Assembly: GCF_000518225.1 (NCBI RefSeq) | Contig: NZ_KI912401.1 | Span: forward strand, 143,546 to 207,545 | Source of the DNA: Helicobacter pametensis ATCC 51478 | GTDB lineage: Bacteria > Campylobacterota > Campylobacteria > Campylobacterales > Helicobacteraceae | DNA length: 64,000 nucleotides | Direction of reading: 5' to 3' | Shown here: positions 1-8,216 of the stretch, piece after piece | Position numbering within the stretch: position 1 is the first letter of the stretch | Layout of the letters: every line of letters starts with the position of its first letter | The notes under the pieces: generated by a model | The model's input: only the letters and a program-made list of their open reading frames with translations | Database searches by the model: none | What the model was told of the DNA's origin: nothing | Made by a program: the position numbers and the translations under genes

Positions 1-1167
1 TACAATGTAGAACCATATCTAAAACAATGCCTTGATTCTGTGATCCATCAAACCTATCAAAATCTCCAAATCATCCTTGTAGATGATGGAAGCACAGATC
101 AAAGCTTTGAGATTGCTTATGAATACTTCCAAAAAGATCAAAGAATCTCAATTATCCAAAAACCCAATGGTGGTCTTAGTCAGGCTAGAAATGTAGGGAT
201 GGATTATCTAATGTCTCTAACCCCACCCCCCACAGACTACACAGTCTATGCCCACTCTAAACCCTTTGCCCCTGATTACATTCATTTCCTAGATAGTGAT
301 GATTGGTTTGAGTTAGATTGCATTGAGAAGTGTGCAGAGATTTTTGCTAGTCATCCTCAGGTTGATATTGTGTGGCATGAGCATTCATGGTTTTTAGAAG
401 AGATTCAGAAGAAAGACACTACCTCTATCTGGCCCAAAATTAAATTGCTCAAAGGATATGCCTATCCTCCAGAGCAAATCTTTGCTCAAATGTGCACACG
501 ACATTTTAACTTCGCTTGGCAAGGAGCCTTTAGATCAGAATTTGCACACCAAGTGCGCTTCATTGAGGGGATCGAATTTGAGGATGTAGCCTATGGCATG
601 ATGCTCTTTTCGTGTGCAAAATTGATCTACCTCTCAGATCAGAGGCTTATGTGCTATAGAATCCGCCCCAATTCAATTTGTCAGAGAACTCTGACCAAAG
701 ATCCCAATCTTATCCCCACCTACGCACCTTATATGCAGGTATTGATCGATGCATTTGGTGGGGACTTCAAGAAGGCAAAGTTTTATAGCTTTTTTTATGC
801 AGATTGCATCAATATCATCAAAACACATCAGTGGATTTTGGAAAAAGAGATCGAAGAGGAAAATCCAGCCTTGGCTAGTGAGCTTAGAAGCTTTCTTGCT
901 TTTAGGGCTCTTGTGTTTATATTTTCACGCAAGCATTGGTTTGGATCAATCGATCCTTACAAGACTCAAGAGATGTGTGATCAGATCCAAAGCTATGGAT
1001 ATAAGCCCAATGCCTTGCGCATCCAGATTCAAATCTTGCTTCATAAATTTGAAGGATTTAATATCCGAGTCTTTTTGAGAGAAAAAATCCCCTTTATTTA
1101 TATTCCCCTCAGAAGTATCAAGAGGCTGATTTATTCTCTATTTGTAAGTGATAGAATACGATCCTAA
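1..1167 (+). CDS. Family 2 glycosyltransferase, 5' end outside window
   Basis: This is the C-terminal part (388 residues visible) of a GT-A fold glycosyltransferase that would add a sugar to a surface glycan such as lipopolysaccharide. The reading frame is open from base 1, so the true start lies upstream; the first GTG at base 40 is inside the conserved domain. Visible family marks are VDDGSTD (bases 79-99), the GGLSQARN segment and the metal-binding DSDDW (292-306). Between the ARN helix and DSDD sits an unusual proline-rich insert of about 20 residues encoded by a C-rich stretch. Acceptor and donor sugars cannot be told from sequence. Confidence 0.9.
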   Translation, partial: YNVEPYLKQCLDSVIHQTYQNLQIILVDDGSTDQSFEIAYEYFQKDQRISIIQKPNGGLSQARNVGMDYLMSLTPPPTDYTVYAHSKPFAPDYIHFLDSDDWFELDCIEKCAEIFASHPQVDIVWHEHSWFLEEIQKKDTTSIWPKIKLLKGYAYPPEQIFAQMCTRHFNFAWQGAFRSEFAHQVRFIEGIEFEDVAYGMMLFSCAKLIYLSDQRLMCYRIRPNSICQRTLTKDPNLIPTYAPYMQVLIDAFGGDFKKAKFYSFFYADCINIIKTHQWILEKEIEEENPALASELRSFLAFRALVFIFSRKHWFGSIDPYKTQEMCDQIQSYGYKPNALRIQIQILLHKFEGFNIRVFLREKIPFIYIPLRSIKRLIYSLFVSDRIRS

Positions 1168-1193
1168 TTTTGATTTTTGCAAAGGGAATGATT

Positions 1194-2540
1194 GTGAAGA
1201 AAAATCTAACTTTATTTTTAAAGATCTTTTTTGTTTTGTCACTTGTTGTTGGTGGGGTGGCTTTGGCTGTTTCTAATTCTCAAGAAAAGAGTGAAAAAGA
1301 GCAAGCCCAAAATCGCCTTGAGCCTTACAAAAAACTTCGCAAGGTGATCAATCTTGTCGAAAATCATTATGTCGATGAAGTCAAGATCGATGAGATTGTG
1401 GATAAGGCAATCGAGGGGCTTTTAGCAAATCTTGATGCACACTCTGCTTATTTGAGTGAAAAAAAATTCAAAGATCTTAAAGCTCAGACTGATGGTGAAT
1501 TTGGGGGGATTGGCATCACTCTTGGACTCAAAGATCATGCCTTGACAGTTATCGCTCCTCTTGATGATTCTCCAGCGGATAAGGCGGGGATGAAATCAGG
1601 GGATGTGATTTTGAAAATCAATGACAAAAGCACGCTCAATATGGGGATCGATGATGCGGTGAATCTTATGAGAGGAAAGAAGGGAACATCACTCAAGCTC
1701 ACTATTTATCGCAAAGGTGAGAGCAAGCCACTTGTATTTGATCTAAAGAGAGATATCATCAAGGTAGATTCTGTCTTTGGTCGCAAGATTGATGGAACTG
1801 ATTTTTATTATATCCGTGTGAGTTCTTTTGACAAAAATGTCTCAAGCAGTGTAGAAAAATTGCTCAAAAAGGCAGGCAAAATCAAAGGAATCATCCTTGA
1901 TCTCCGCAATAATCCAGGAGGATTGCTCAATCAGGCAGTGGAGCTTTCGGAGTTGTTTATCAAAAATGGTGTGGTGGTCTCCCAAAAGGGTCGCACCAAG
2001 GAAGATAATGTCGCCTTCAGTGTCAATGGAAAAGCCCCTTATGCAGAGATTCCGATGGTTGTCTTGATCAATGGTGGAAGCGCGAGCGCTAGTGAGATTG
2101 TCGCAGGAGCGATGCAAGATCATAAAAGGGCTGTTTTGGTGGGTGAGCAAAGCTTTGGCAAAGGAAGTGTGCAAGTCGTGATTCCTCTTGGCAAAACAGA
2201 TGGTCTCAAACTGACAACTGCCAAGTATTATCTCCCTAGTGGACGCACGATTCAGGCTGTAGGAATCAAGCCTGATATTGAAGCATTTTATGGAGATGTC
2301 CCTCAGGGTGATAAAAACGCTCTAGAGATCAAAGAGGCGGATTTGAGAAAACATTTGGAGGGCGAATTAGAAAAGCTTGATGAGGGCAAAAATAAGCAGT
2401 CCAAAAAAGAAAATAAAAAAACTAAAACTCAAGAAAAAACTATCACTCCTGAGATGCTGATGAAAGATAATCAGCTCAAAGTAGGTGTTGATGTGCTTAA
2501 GACTTGGGGTGTAATTGAGACAAAGCAAGAGAAAAAATAA
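1194..2540 (+). CDS. ctpA: Carboxy-terminal processing protease, S41 family
   Basis: This is a periplasmic serine protease that trims C-termini of exported proteins. The order is a signal-anchor (first about 30 residues), a PDZ domain (around 80-160) and the S41 core with the nucleophile in GGSASASEIVAG and the general-base lysine in SFGKGSVQ, followed by a lysine/glutamate-rich linker and a short tail. I prefer GTG at 1194 (448 aa), because AAAGGGA lies about 7 bases upstream; TTG 1170 and ATG 1188 are possible. The next two genes match the H. pylori HP1350-HP1349-HP1348 order, so the three probably form one operon. Confidence 0.95.
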   Translation: MKKNLTLFLKIFFVLSLVVGGVALAVSNSQEKSEKEQAQNRLEPYKKLRKVINLVENHYVDEVKIDEIVDKAIEGLLANLDAHSAYLSEKKFKDLKAQTDGEFGGIGITLGLKDHALTVIAPLDDSPADKAGMKSGDVILKINDKSTLNMGIDDAVNLMRGKKGTSLKLTIYRKGESKPLVFDLKRDIIKVDSVFGRKIDGTDFYYIRVSSFDKNVSSSVEKLLKKAGKIKGIILDLRNNPGGLLNQAVELSELFIKNGVVVSQKGRTKEDNVAFSVNGKAPYAEIPMVVLINGGSASASEIVAGAMQDHKRAVLVGEQSFGKGSVQVVIPLGKTDGLKLTTAKYYLPSGRTIQAVGIKPDIEAFYGDVPQGDKNALEIKEADLRKHLEGELEKLDEGKNKQSKKENKKTKTQEKTITPEMLMKDNQLKVGVDVLKTWGVIETKQEKK

Positions 2541-2549
2541 GGCATTTTA

Positions 2550-3647
2550 ATGAGAAAAATCCTTTTCTTGCTTGCCTTGATCATTGGCTCGCTTATTGCC
2601 TCTGGGCATTCTAAGATTGTTTATTTGCGTTTGCTTACTCCTTTGGATAAGGGGGAGGAGTTTTATGTAGGACAAAAAATACAGCTCAAATATAGTCTTT
2701 TGCTTTTTTCTGGCGCTTCGCTGATGGATGTGGAGTTTATCCCCAATTCCAATAAGGTCTTAGCTGATGGAGTTGAGATTCTCAATCCCAATTCAAGCTG
2801 GATCAAAAAAGAAGATGATTCATATGAAAATACCTTTATTTACAAGATCAAAGCTCCCAATTTTGCTATCCCCACATTGAAAGTTATGGCGATCTCTCAA
2901 GATGGGAGCTATGCTGATAGTGATGAAAATAAGGGAAAAAAATTTGAAGCTATTGCTTTGGATGGAGAGAAATATACAGGGGTGCTGAGTGAAGATCTGA
3001 GAGTCAGCAATGTCAGAGCCAAGAAGTATGATGAGTGGAATAATATTATGGTGTTTGATCTAGAGAGCAAGAGGGGGAATCTTGAGGATTTTAAGCTTAA
3101 GGAAATCACAAAACAGGGATTTCATGAAGAAGTTATTGAGCAAGATGATGGAAGAATGAGGGCGATGTATTATTGTGTGCTACCAGCACATCTCAAAGAG
3201 TTAAAGTTCACATTTTTCAATCTCACGACCTTGCGATATGAAGAGAAGATCATTCCTATCGTGCTTCAAAGCGATCGTGTGAGCACACAGAGTGATTTGG
3301 AGCCCAAAAATAATTTTTTGATTTTTAGCAATATTGTTTTGGCTCTTTTGGTTGTGGCATTGCTAGTTTTGGCTTTTTTCTTGCGTTCATATAGGCGAAT
3401 TTTTTGGATTTTAATTCTTACTAGCGTAGTGTTATTGGTATTTTGGATTTATGGAATCTTGGGTGTGAGAGAAGTTGTGCTCAAACCTAATGCCAAGATC
3501 ACAATCTTGCCAACACAAAATTCAACTTTGATGCAAAGTGTGAGTTTTCCTCTGAGGGTGGAGGTGATTGGGGGGCATGGAGGGTTTTATAAGATCAAGC
3601 TTGAAGATTCTAGGATTGGATGGGTGAGAAAAGATGAGTGCCAGTAA
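2550..3647 (+). CDS. Exported/membrane protein with C-terminal SH3-like domain (HP1349-like)
   Basis: This is a conserved protein of unknown function, 365 aa. Visible parts are a signal peptide (about residues 1-20), a beta-rich periplasmic region, two membrane spans (about 254-279 and 285-305) and a C-terminal segment from about 314 that reads like a bacterial SH3 domain, ending IGWVRKDECQ. The region before the spans has the alternating pattern of BatD-like oxygen-tolerance proteins, but I cannot confirm that. It lies 9 bases after ctpA and overlaps plsC by 14 bases, so it is probably co-expressed with both. A role at the cell envelope is inferred. Confidence 0.75.
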   Translation: MRKILFLLALIIGSLIASGHSKIVYLRLLTPLDKGEEFYVGQKIQLKYSLLLFSGASLMDVEFIPNSNKVLADGVEILNPNSSWIKKEDDSYENTFIYKIKAPNFAIPTLKVMAISQDGSYADSDENKGKKFEAIALDGEKYTGVLSEDLRVSNVRAKKYDEWNNIMVFDLESKRGNLEDFKLKEITKQGFHEEVIEQDDGRMRAMYYCVLPAHLKELKFTFFNLTTLRYEEKIIPIVLQSDRVSTQSDLEPKNNFLIFSNIVLALLVVALLVLAFFLRSYRRIFWILILTSVVLLVFWIYGILGVREVVLKPNAKITILPTQNSTLMQSVSFPLRVEVIGGHGGFYKIKLEDSRIGWVRKDECQ

Positions 3648-4335
3648 GCTTAGGGGGATTGTTGCGACATTGAGCATTGCCATAGGATTGGCAATCATTA
3701 TGTTTTTTATGAAGTTTTCAGAGAGGAAGAATAATTCGCGTTTTGCACGCACATGGTGTAGGATATTTTTCCCATTTAATCGTTTTGAGCTCGAGATTTA
3801 TGGAGCCTTTGATGAAAGGGCTGAGATTTTGATGCTCAATCATCAATCCGCTGTAGATATCATCGTTCTTGAAGGATTGCATCCACAGAATCCTTGCTGG
3901 ATTGCCAAGAAACAGCTCGGTGAGATTCCTTTCTATGGTTATGCATTGAAGGGACCGAAAATGATTCTAATCGATCGTGAAGATCGATCCAGTTTGCTTC
4001 ATATTTTTAAAGAATCCAAAAGAGCACTAGGAGAGGGGAGACCTCTTGTGATTTTTCCTGAAGGGACGCGATGCAAGGATGAGAGCAAATTTTTGCCATT
4101 TAAAAATGGAGCAAAAATGATTGCTGAGAAACTCAAATTGCGTGTTCAGCCTGTTGTTTTGGTGAATTCTAGTCGGATTTATGATAGCTCTATGATGCAA
4201 AGTAGAGGAAACAAAATGAGGATTGTTGCCCTCAAGTCATTTGATCCCTTGGAAGTTGGGGAGGATTGGTATGAGAGATTGGAGGGGCAGATGCAGGATG
4301 TGTATCACAAGCATTATAGAGAGCTAAATTCCTAA
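3634..4335 (+). CDS. plsC: 1-acyl-sn-glycerol-3-phosphate acyltransferase
   Basis: This enzyme acylates lysophosphatidic acid to phosphatidic acid at the inner membrane, the second acylation of phospholipid synthesis. It has an N-terminal membrane span (about residues 8-27), the catalytic box NHQSAVD (69-75) that fits NHxxxxD, and the substrate-binding FPEGTR (141-146). The length of 233 aa is typical. The ATG at 3634 overlaps the upstream gene by 14 bases, and its stop directly abuts the next gene's ATG. Confidence 0.95.
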   Translation: MSASKLRGIVATLSIAIGLAIIMFFMKFSERKNNSRFARTWCRIFFPFNRFELEIYGAFDERAEILMLNHQSAVDIIVLEGLHPQNPCWIAKKQLGEIPFYGYALKGPKMILIDREDRSSLLHIFKESKRALGEGRPLVIFPEGTRCKDESKFLPFKNGAKMIAEKLKLRVQPVVLVNSSRIYDSSMMQSRGNKMRIVALKSFDPLEVGEDWYERLEGQMQDVYHKHYRELNS

Positions 4336-6288
4336 ATGGCACTTTTGTCACTTTGTGAAGCCTCCAAGGCTTTTGATCTCAAAATCATTCTCTCTTCAGT
4401 TTCATTTTCGATTCAAGAGGGAGAGAGAATCGCGATTGTGGGTAAGAATGGGTGTGGGAAATCCACTCTCTTAAAGATTTTATTGCAAGAGTGTGATTTG
4501 GATGAGGGGGAGAGAATCATCCAAAATAATCTTAAGCTTTCATATTTGCCTCAGATTCCAGAGTTTGATCCAGCATTGAGCGTTCAAGAGGCGATAGAGG
4601 CAAGCTTAGTCGAGCTCAAATCCACTCACAAACGACTCCATGAGGTCAATTTAGCTCTACAAAACACGCCCAATGATCAGAATCTACTCAAAGAATATGA
4701 AGAGCTGACACTAGTTTTGGATGGACTAAATGCGTGGGATTTGGATGCCAAAGTAGAGGAAGTGATTGATGCATTTTCTTTACATGAGTTTAAATATCGC
4801 AGTATTGCTTCCTTGAGTGGAGGAGAGCAAAAGCGCGTCGCACTCTCACAAATCCTATTTCAAAAATGTGATATTTTGCTTCTTGATGAGCCGACAAATC
4901 ATCTTGATGTGGAGATGGTGGAATTCCTTGAGCAAAAGCTCTTAGCGCTCAAAACTACACTTGTGCTCATCAGTCATGATCGCTACTTTATTGAGAATCT
5001 TGCAACGCGTGTGGTGGAAGTAGAGAATGGAAAGCTTGCTAGCTTTGATGGAGGCTATGCGAGTTATCTTGCACAAAAAGAAGAATTACTACGCGCTTTG
5101 AGTAGGGAGCATGAAGTGCTTCTTAAGCTTCTCAAAAATGAAGAAGAGTGGCTTAGAAGAGGAGTGAAAGCACGACTAAAGCGTAATGAAGGGCGCAAAA
5201 AAAGAGTGTTAGAGATGCGCCAAAAGGCCAAATCCAACCCATCGATCATCCACAAAATGAAGCTTGAGCTTCAAAGAGAGCAGAAAGCATTCAATCGCAC
5301 TGAAGGCAAAAACAATAAAAAAATGCTTTTTGAAGCCAAGGAGATCACGCAAAAAATGGGAGATAAAATCCTCTTTGAGCATTTGAGTTTTAGAATCTTG
5401 CAAAGAGATAAGATTGCGATTGTGGGGAAGAATGGAAGCGGGAAAAGCAGTCTTCTCAAAGTGCTTTTGGGTGTGGATCAGCCTATGAGGGGAAAACTTG
5501 AGCGAGGAGAGATTAGGATAGGGTATTTTGATCAACATCGAATGATGCTAGATGATGAGAAAAATATCTTAGAGACTTTTTGTCCTTTTGGTGGGGATAG
5601 AGTGGATGTGAGGGGGAAAAATATGCATGTATTTGGCTATCTCAAAAATTTTCTTTTTCCCAAGGAATTTCTCAATCAAAAGATTGCCAATCTAAGTGGA
5701 GGAGAGAAAAATCGCCTAGCCTTGGCATTGCTCTTTACAAAAGAATATGATTGTCTGATCTTGGATGAGCCGACCAATGATTTGGATATCGCAACGATTA
5801 ATATTTTGGAAGAGAATCTAGCTCTTTTTGATGGCTGCGTATTGATTGTGAGTCATGATCGCTATTTTGTAGATAAGGTGGCAGAGAGACTGTTTGTTTT
5901 TGAGGGGTCGGGGGTTGTGCATGAGTATTATGAAAGCTATAGTCAATATCTAGAAGACAAAAAAGAGCTAGCTCAGTATGAGAAACTTGAGCAAGAGATC
6001 GCTTTGGGGGAGACAGAAAAGAGTGAGAGAAAAGAAGAAAAGAAAAAGGAAGTCAAACTCAGCTATAAAGACCAAAGATTGCTAGATCTGTTGCCTAGTG
6101 AGCTTGAAGAGATGGAGAGTAAGATCAGAGAGCTTGAGTATGAGCTAAGTGATCCAAATCTTTATCAAAAAAAAGGGATTTCTGTGATTGCTGGAGAGCT
6201 AGAAGAACTAAGGGGGATCTATGAAGAAAAGATGATGATTTATTTTGAGCTACTGGAGAAAAGTGAAGCATTAAAGAGTGAGACATAA
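4336..6288 (+). CDS. ABC-F family ATPase (Uup-like)
   Basis: This is a soluble duplicated ABC ATPase of the ABC-F class, which acts on ribosomes rather than in transport; no membrane spans are present. Domain 1 has GKNGCGKST, LSGGEQKR and LLLDEPTNHLD; domain 2 has GKNGSGKSS, LSGGEKNR and LILDEPTNDLD. A charged linker of about 80 residues separates them, and a C-terminal coiled coil rich in E and K (about 545-645) is the mark of the Uup subgroup. It begins immediately after the plsC stop. A second ABC-F protein of the YbiT type lies at 58791. Confidence 0.9.
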   Translation: MALLSLCEASKAFDLKIILSSVSFSIQEGERIAIVGKNGCGKSTLLKILLQECDLDEGERIIQNNLKLSYLPQIPEFDPALSVQEAIEASLVELKSTHKRLHEVNLALQNTPNDQNLLKEYEELTLVLDGLNAWDLDAKVEEVIDAFSLHEFKYRSIASLSGGEQKRVALSQILFQKCDILLLDEPTNHLDVEMVEFLEQKLLALKTTLVLISHDRYFIENLATRVVEVENGKLASFDGGYASYLAQKEELLRALSREHEVLLKLLKNEEEWLRRGVKARLKRNEGRKKRVLEMRQKAKSNPSIIHKMKLELQREQKAFNRTEGKNNKKMLFEAKEITQKMGDKILFEHLSFRILQRDKIAIVGKNGSGKSSLLKVLLGVDQPMRGKLERGEIRIGYFDQHRMMLDDEKNILETFCPFGGDRVDVRGKNMHVFGYLKNFLFPKEFLNQKIANLSGGEKNRLALALLFTKEYDCLILDEPTNDLDIATINILEENLALFDGCVLIVSHDRYFVDKVAERLFVFEGSGVVHEYYESYSQYLEDKKELAQYEKLEQEIALGETEKSERKEEKKKEVKLSYKDQRLLDLLPSELEEMESKIRELEYELSDPNLYQKKGISVIAGELEELRGIYEEKMMIYFELLEKSEALKSET

Positions 6289-6289
6289 A

Positions 6290-6337
6290 ATGAGTTTAGA
6301 TAGAATCCGTGCATTAGAATTTGGCGGAGTGGAGTGA
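6290..6337 (+). other. 15-codon open frame before the ATPase gene
   Basis: An ATG one base after the ABC-F stop opens 15 codons (MSLDRIRALEFGGVE) and stops four bases before the ATPase ATG at 6342. Its last codons supply the purine-rich GGAGTGAGG ribosome site of that gene. It could be a coupled leader peptide, the scar of a gene interrupted when the cassette entered, or chance. There is no evidence that it is translated. Confidence 0.25.
6301..6306 (+). promoter_or_regulatory. Possible -10 element before ATPase/nuclease pair
   Basis: TAGAAT lies 36 bases before the ATPase start and resembles the Helicobacter sigma-80 -10 hexamer; a second TAGAAT is at 6315-6320. No good -35 is seen, which is usual in this genus. 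The assignment is weak. Confidence 0.3.
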
Positions 6338-6341
6338 GGAA

Positions 6342-7694
6342 ATGAAAGAAAAATTAGTGATTAAAAATTTTGGACCTATTGCTTCTGCTGAAATTGAAAT
6401 AAAAAAGATGATGGTTTTTATCGGAGATTCAGGAAGTGGAAAGAGTGTTGTGCTTAAACTTCTCTCACTCTTTCGCTGGATTTATAAAAAACTTTCTATT
6501 GATTCTGAATACAAGTTTGATGATTGTCGAGAAATTTTAAGGCAGTCTGGGTTGCTAGATTTTTGTGTGAGCGAAGAGTTTGGATTATTTCATTCAAATG
6601 TTTTTGAAAGTAAGGCAATTTATTGTGTCGGAGAATCTGTTGTTGAAATTAGTTGCAAAAATGGAGGATATAAACTTGATTGTTCTAAATATAAAAGTGA
6701 GGGAGAGGTAATCTATGAAAAAGTTTCCTTTATTGCCGATGATCGAATTATCCTCCCTTTGGTTTTTAATCAGCAAATGAGGGTTTCAAAGTTTCCTTAT
6801 CACCTAGAGAAGACATATGAAGATTTTTTTAAGGCTACGGATAAAAGTTTTACAAATGGTGCAAGGATAAATATAGAGACAATGGATATTTGGCTCTCTC
6901 AAAAAACGGAAGGGATTCGTCCAGTCTATTATCTTGAGAATAAAGATGGCTCAATTCGATTTCACAATGCTTCTTCTGGAATGAAATCAGCTTCAATTAT
7001 CGAAACAATTACTTCGTTTTATGCTCAAAACTATGATGAAGCAAAAAGGCAATTTTCTGACTTGGAATTTCATCGTAAAATAAAACAGGAAGAGATTACT
7101 ATTTTAGAAGATTTACCAGAAAGAATGAAAAAAATGGATGCCGTTCTTAAGGAGGACAAGAAAAACGAATTTAGTGCAAAAAAAATGAAACCTATTTTGA
7201 ACGATATGAAAGATACGCTTGATAAGCTTAAAATTTTTTTAAAAGTTAATGTGGAGATGCAAAGAATAGAGAATTTAGAATATCGCCTAAGTTTTTTTAT
7301 TGAAGAGCCAGAGCTGAGTTTATTTCCAACAGCTCAGAAGAGATTGGTGGATTATCTTGTAGCACTCACTTTCAAGAAAGATAAAAACATCAGAATGGCT
7401 TTTTCAACGCATAGTCCTTATATCCTTACTTCACTCAATTGTCTTCTTAAGGCTTACAAACTTGCAGAAGAATTTCCATCACTAAGAGAAAAAATTAAGA
7501 AGATTGTTGATGAAAAATATTGGCTCAATCCAAAAGAGTTTGATGCTTTTATGGTGGAAAATGGAGAGGTGTATTCAATTTGCAAAGAAGAGAATGAGGG
7601 GTTAATATTGGCAGAAAAAATTGATGGAGTATCTGATGAGATTAGAGATGTTTTTGATGAACTTATTGATTTGGAGTTGGAGATGAAAGATTGA
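6342..7694 (+). CDS. OLD/AAA_15-like ATPase, first gene of a two-gene cassette
   Basis: This is a 450-aa ABC-type ATPase of the SMC/OLD-like class. Motifs are Walker A GDSGSGKS (28-35), a signature-like ASSGMKS (210-216), Walker B IEEPELSLF (320-328) and the H-loop STHSPYIL (355-362). A charged, probably coiled-coil stretch lies at about 225-300. Unlike OLD nucleases it has no C-terminal TOPRIM domain; the likely nuclease is the next gene, whose TTG start overlaps this stop. I chose ATG 6342 because GGAGTGAGG is well placed. Base composition is AT-richer than the flanking ABC-F and ilvE genes, which suggests acquisition. ATPases of this kind act as sensors in defence systems such as PARIS, Septu and AbiL; this pair matches none that I recognise. 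Confidence 0.85.
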   Translation: MKEKLVIKNFGPIASAEIEIKKMMVFIGDSGSGKSVVLKLLSLFRWIYKKLSIDSEYKFDDCREILRQSGLLDFCVSEEFGLFHSNVFESKAIYCVGESVVEISCKNGGYKLDCSKYKSEGEVIYEKVSFIADDRIILPLVFNQQMRVSKFPYHLEKTYEDFFKATDKSFTNGARINIETMDIWLSQKTEGIRPVYYLENKDGSIRFHNASSGMKSASIIETITSFYAQNYDEAKRQFSDLEFHRKIKQEEITILEDLPERMKKMDAVLKEDKKNEFSAKKMKPILNDMKDTLDKLKIFLKVNVEMQRIENLEYRLSFFIEEPELSLFPTAQKRLVDYLVALTFKKDKNIRMAFSTHSPYILTSLNCLLKAYKLAEEFPSLREKIKKIVDEKYWLNPKEFDAFMVENGEVYSICKEENEGLILAEKIDGVSDEIRDVFDELIDLELEMKD

Positions 7695-8215
7695 AGTGCA
7701 ATGTTGTAAAACTTGAATGTCCTTTTAAGGAAAAAAGTATTGAATTTGGTTGCAAAGAGGATAGTCTTTGTTGTGAGCTTGGAGGACAATTAATAGTTTG
7801 CGAAGAAAAGAAAAAGAAATTTCAATTAAGAATAGATAACAATGAATCTTTTTATAAAGCCAAACTTGATGACTGTATAGAAAAGAAAAAAAATGATGCA
7901 ATAAGATGTGATTATATCATTTTTAATCAAGATAGAAGTAGGGCGATTTTTCTTGAATTAAAAGGGAACGATCTAAAAAAAGCTGTAGATCAAATTGAGG
8001 CAAGTCTTAAGCGATATCCTCAACTAGGAACGCAGGAGAAGATTCTATGTATTATTTCATCACGAGGAATACCGGTTAAGACTGATGAACAAAAACCTGA
8101 ACATAGAGAAGCTTTAAAAACATGGAAGAAATTGACAGAGGAGAAACTGAGACATATAAGTAGTTCAAAACTTTGTCTTCAATATGATGGAAACACTTTT
8201 AAAAAAGGAGGCTGA
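7691..8215 (+). CDS. PD-(D/E)XK-like nuclease candidate, partner of the ATPase
   Basis: This is a 174-aa protein not recognised by name. Residues 74-91 fit a restriction-endonuclease-fold active site: D74 after RC, then a strand of hydrophobic residues, then E89-L-K91 in IFLELKG, followed by a helix with Q101 (AVDQIEASLKRY). The first 40 residues hold six cysteines (3, 10, 21, 27, 28, 37), which could bind zinc or an iron-sulphur cluster. The start is TTG in a TTGA overlap with the ATPase stop, with GGAG about 10 bases upstream, so translation is coupled. Its last codons contain the ilvE ribosome site. A nuclease function is inferred from the motif only. Confidence 0.7.
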   Translation: MKCNVVKLECPFKEKSIEFGCKEDSLCCELGGQLIVCEEKKKKFQLRIDNNESFYKAKLDDCIEKKKNDAIRCDYIIFNQDRSRAIFLELKGNDLKKAVDQIEASLKRYPQLGTQEKILCIISSRGIPVKTDEQKPEHREALKTWKKLTEEKLRHISSSKLCLQYDGNTFKKGG

Positions 8216-8216
8216 T

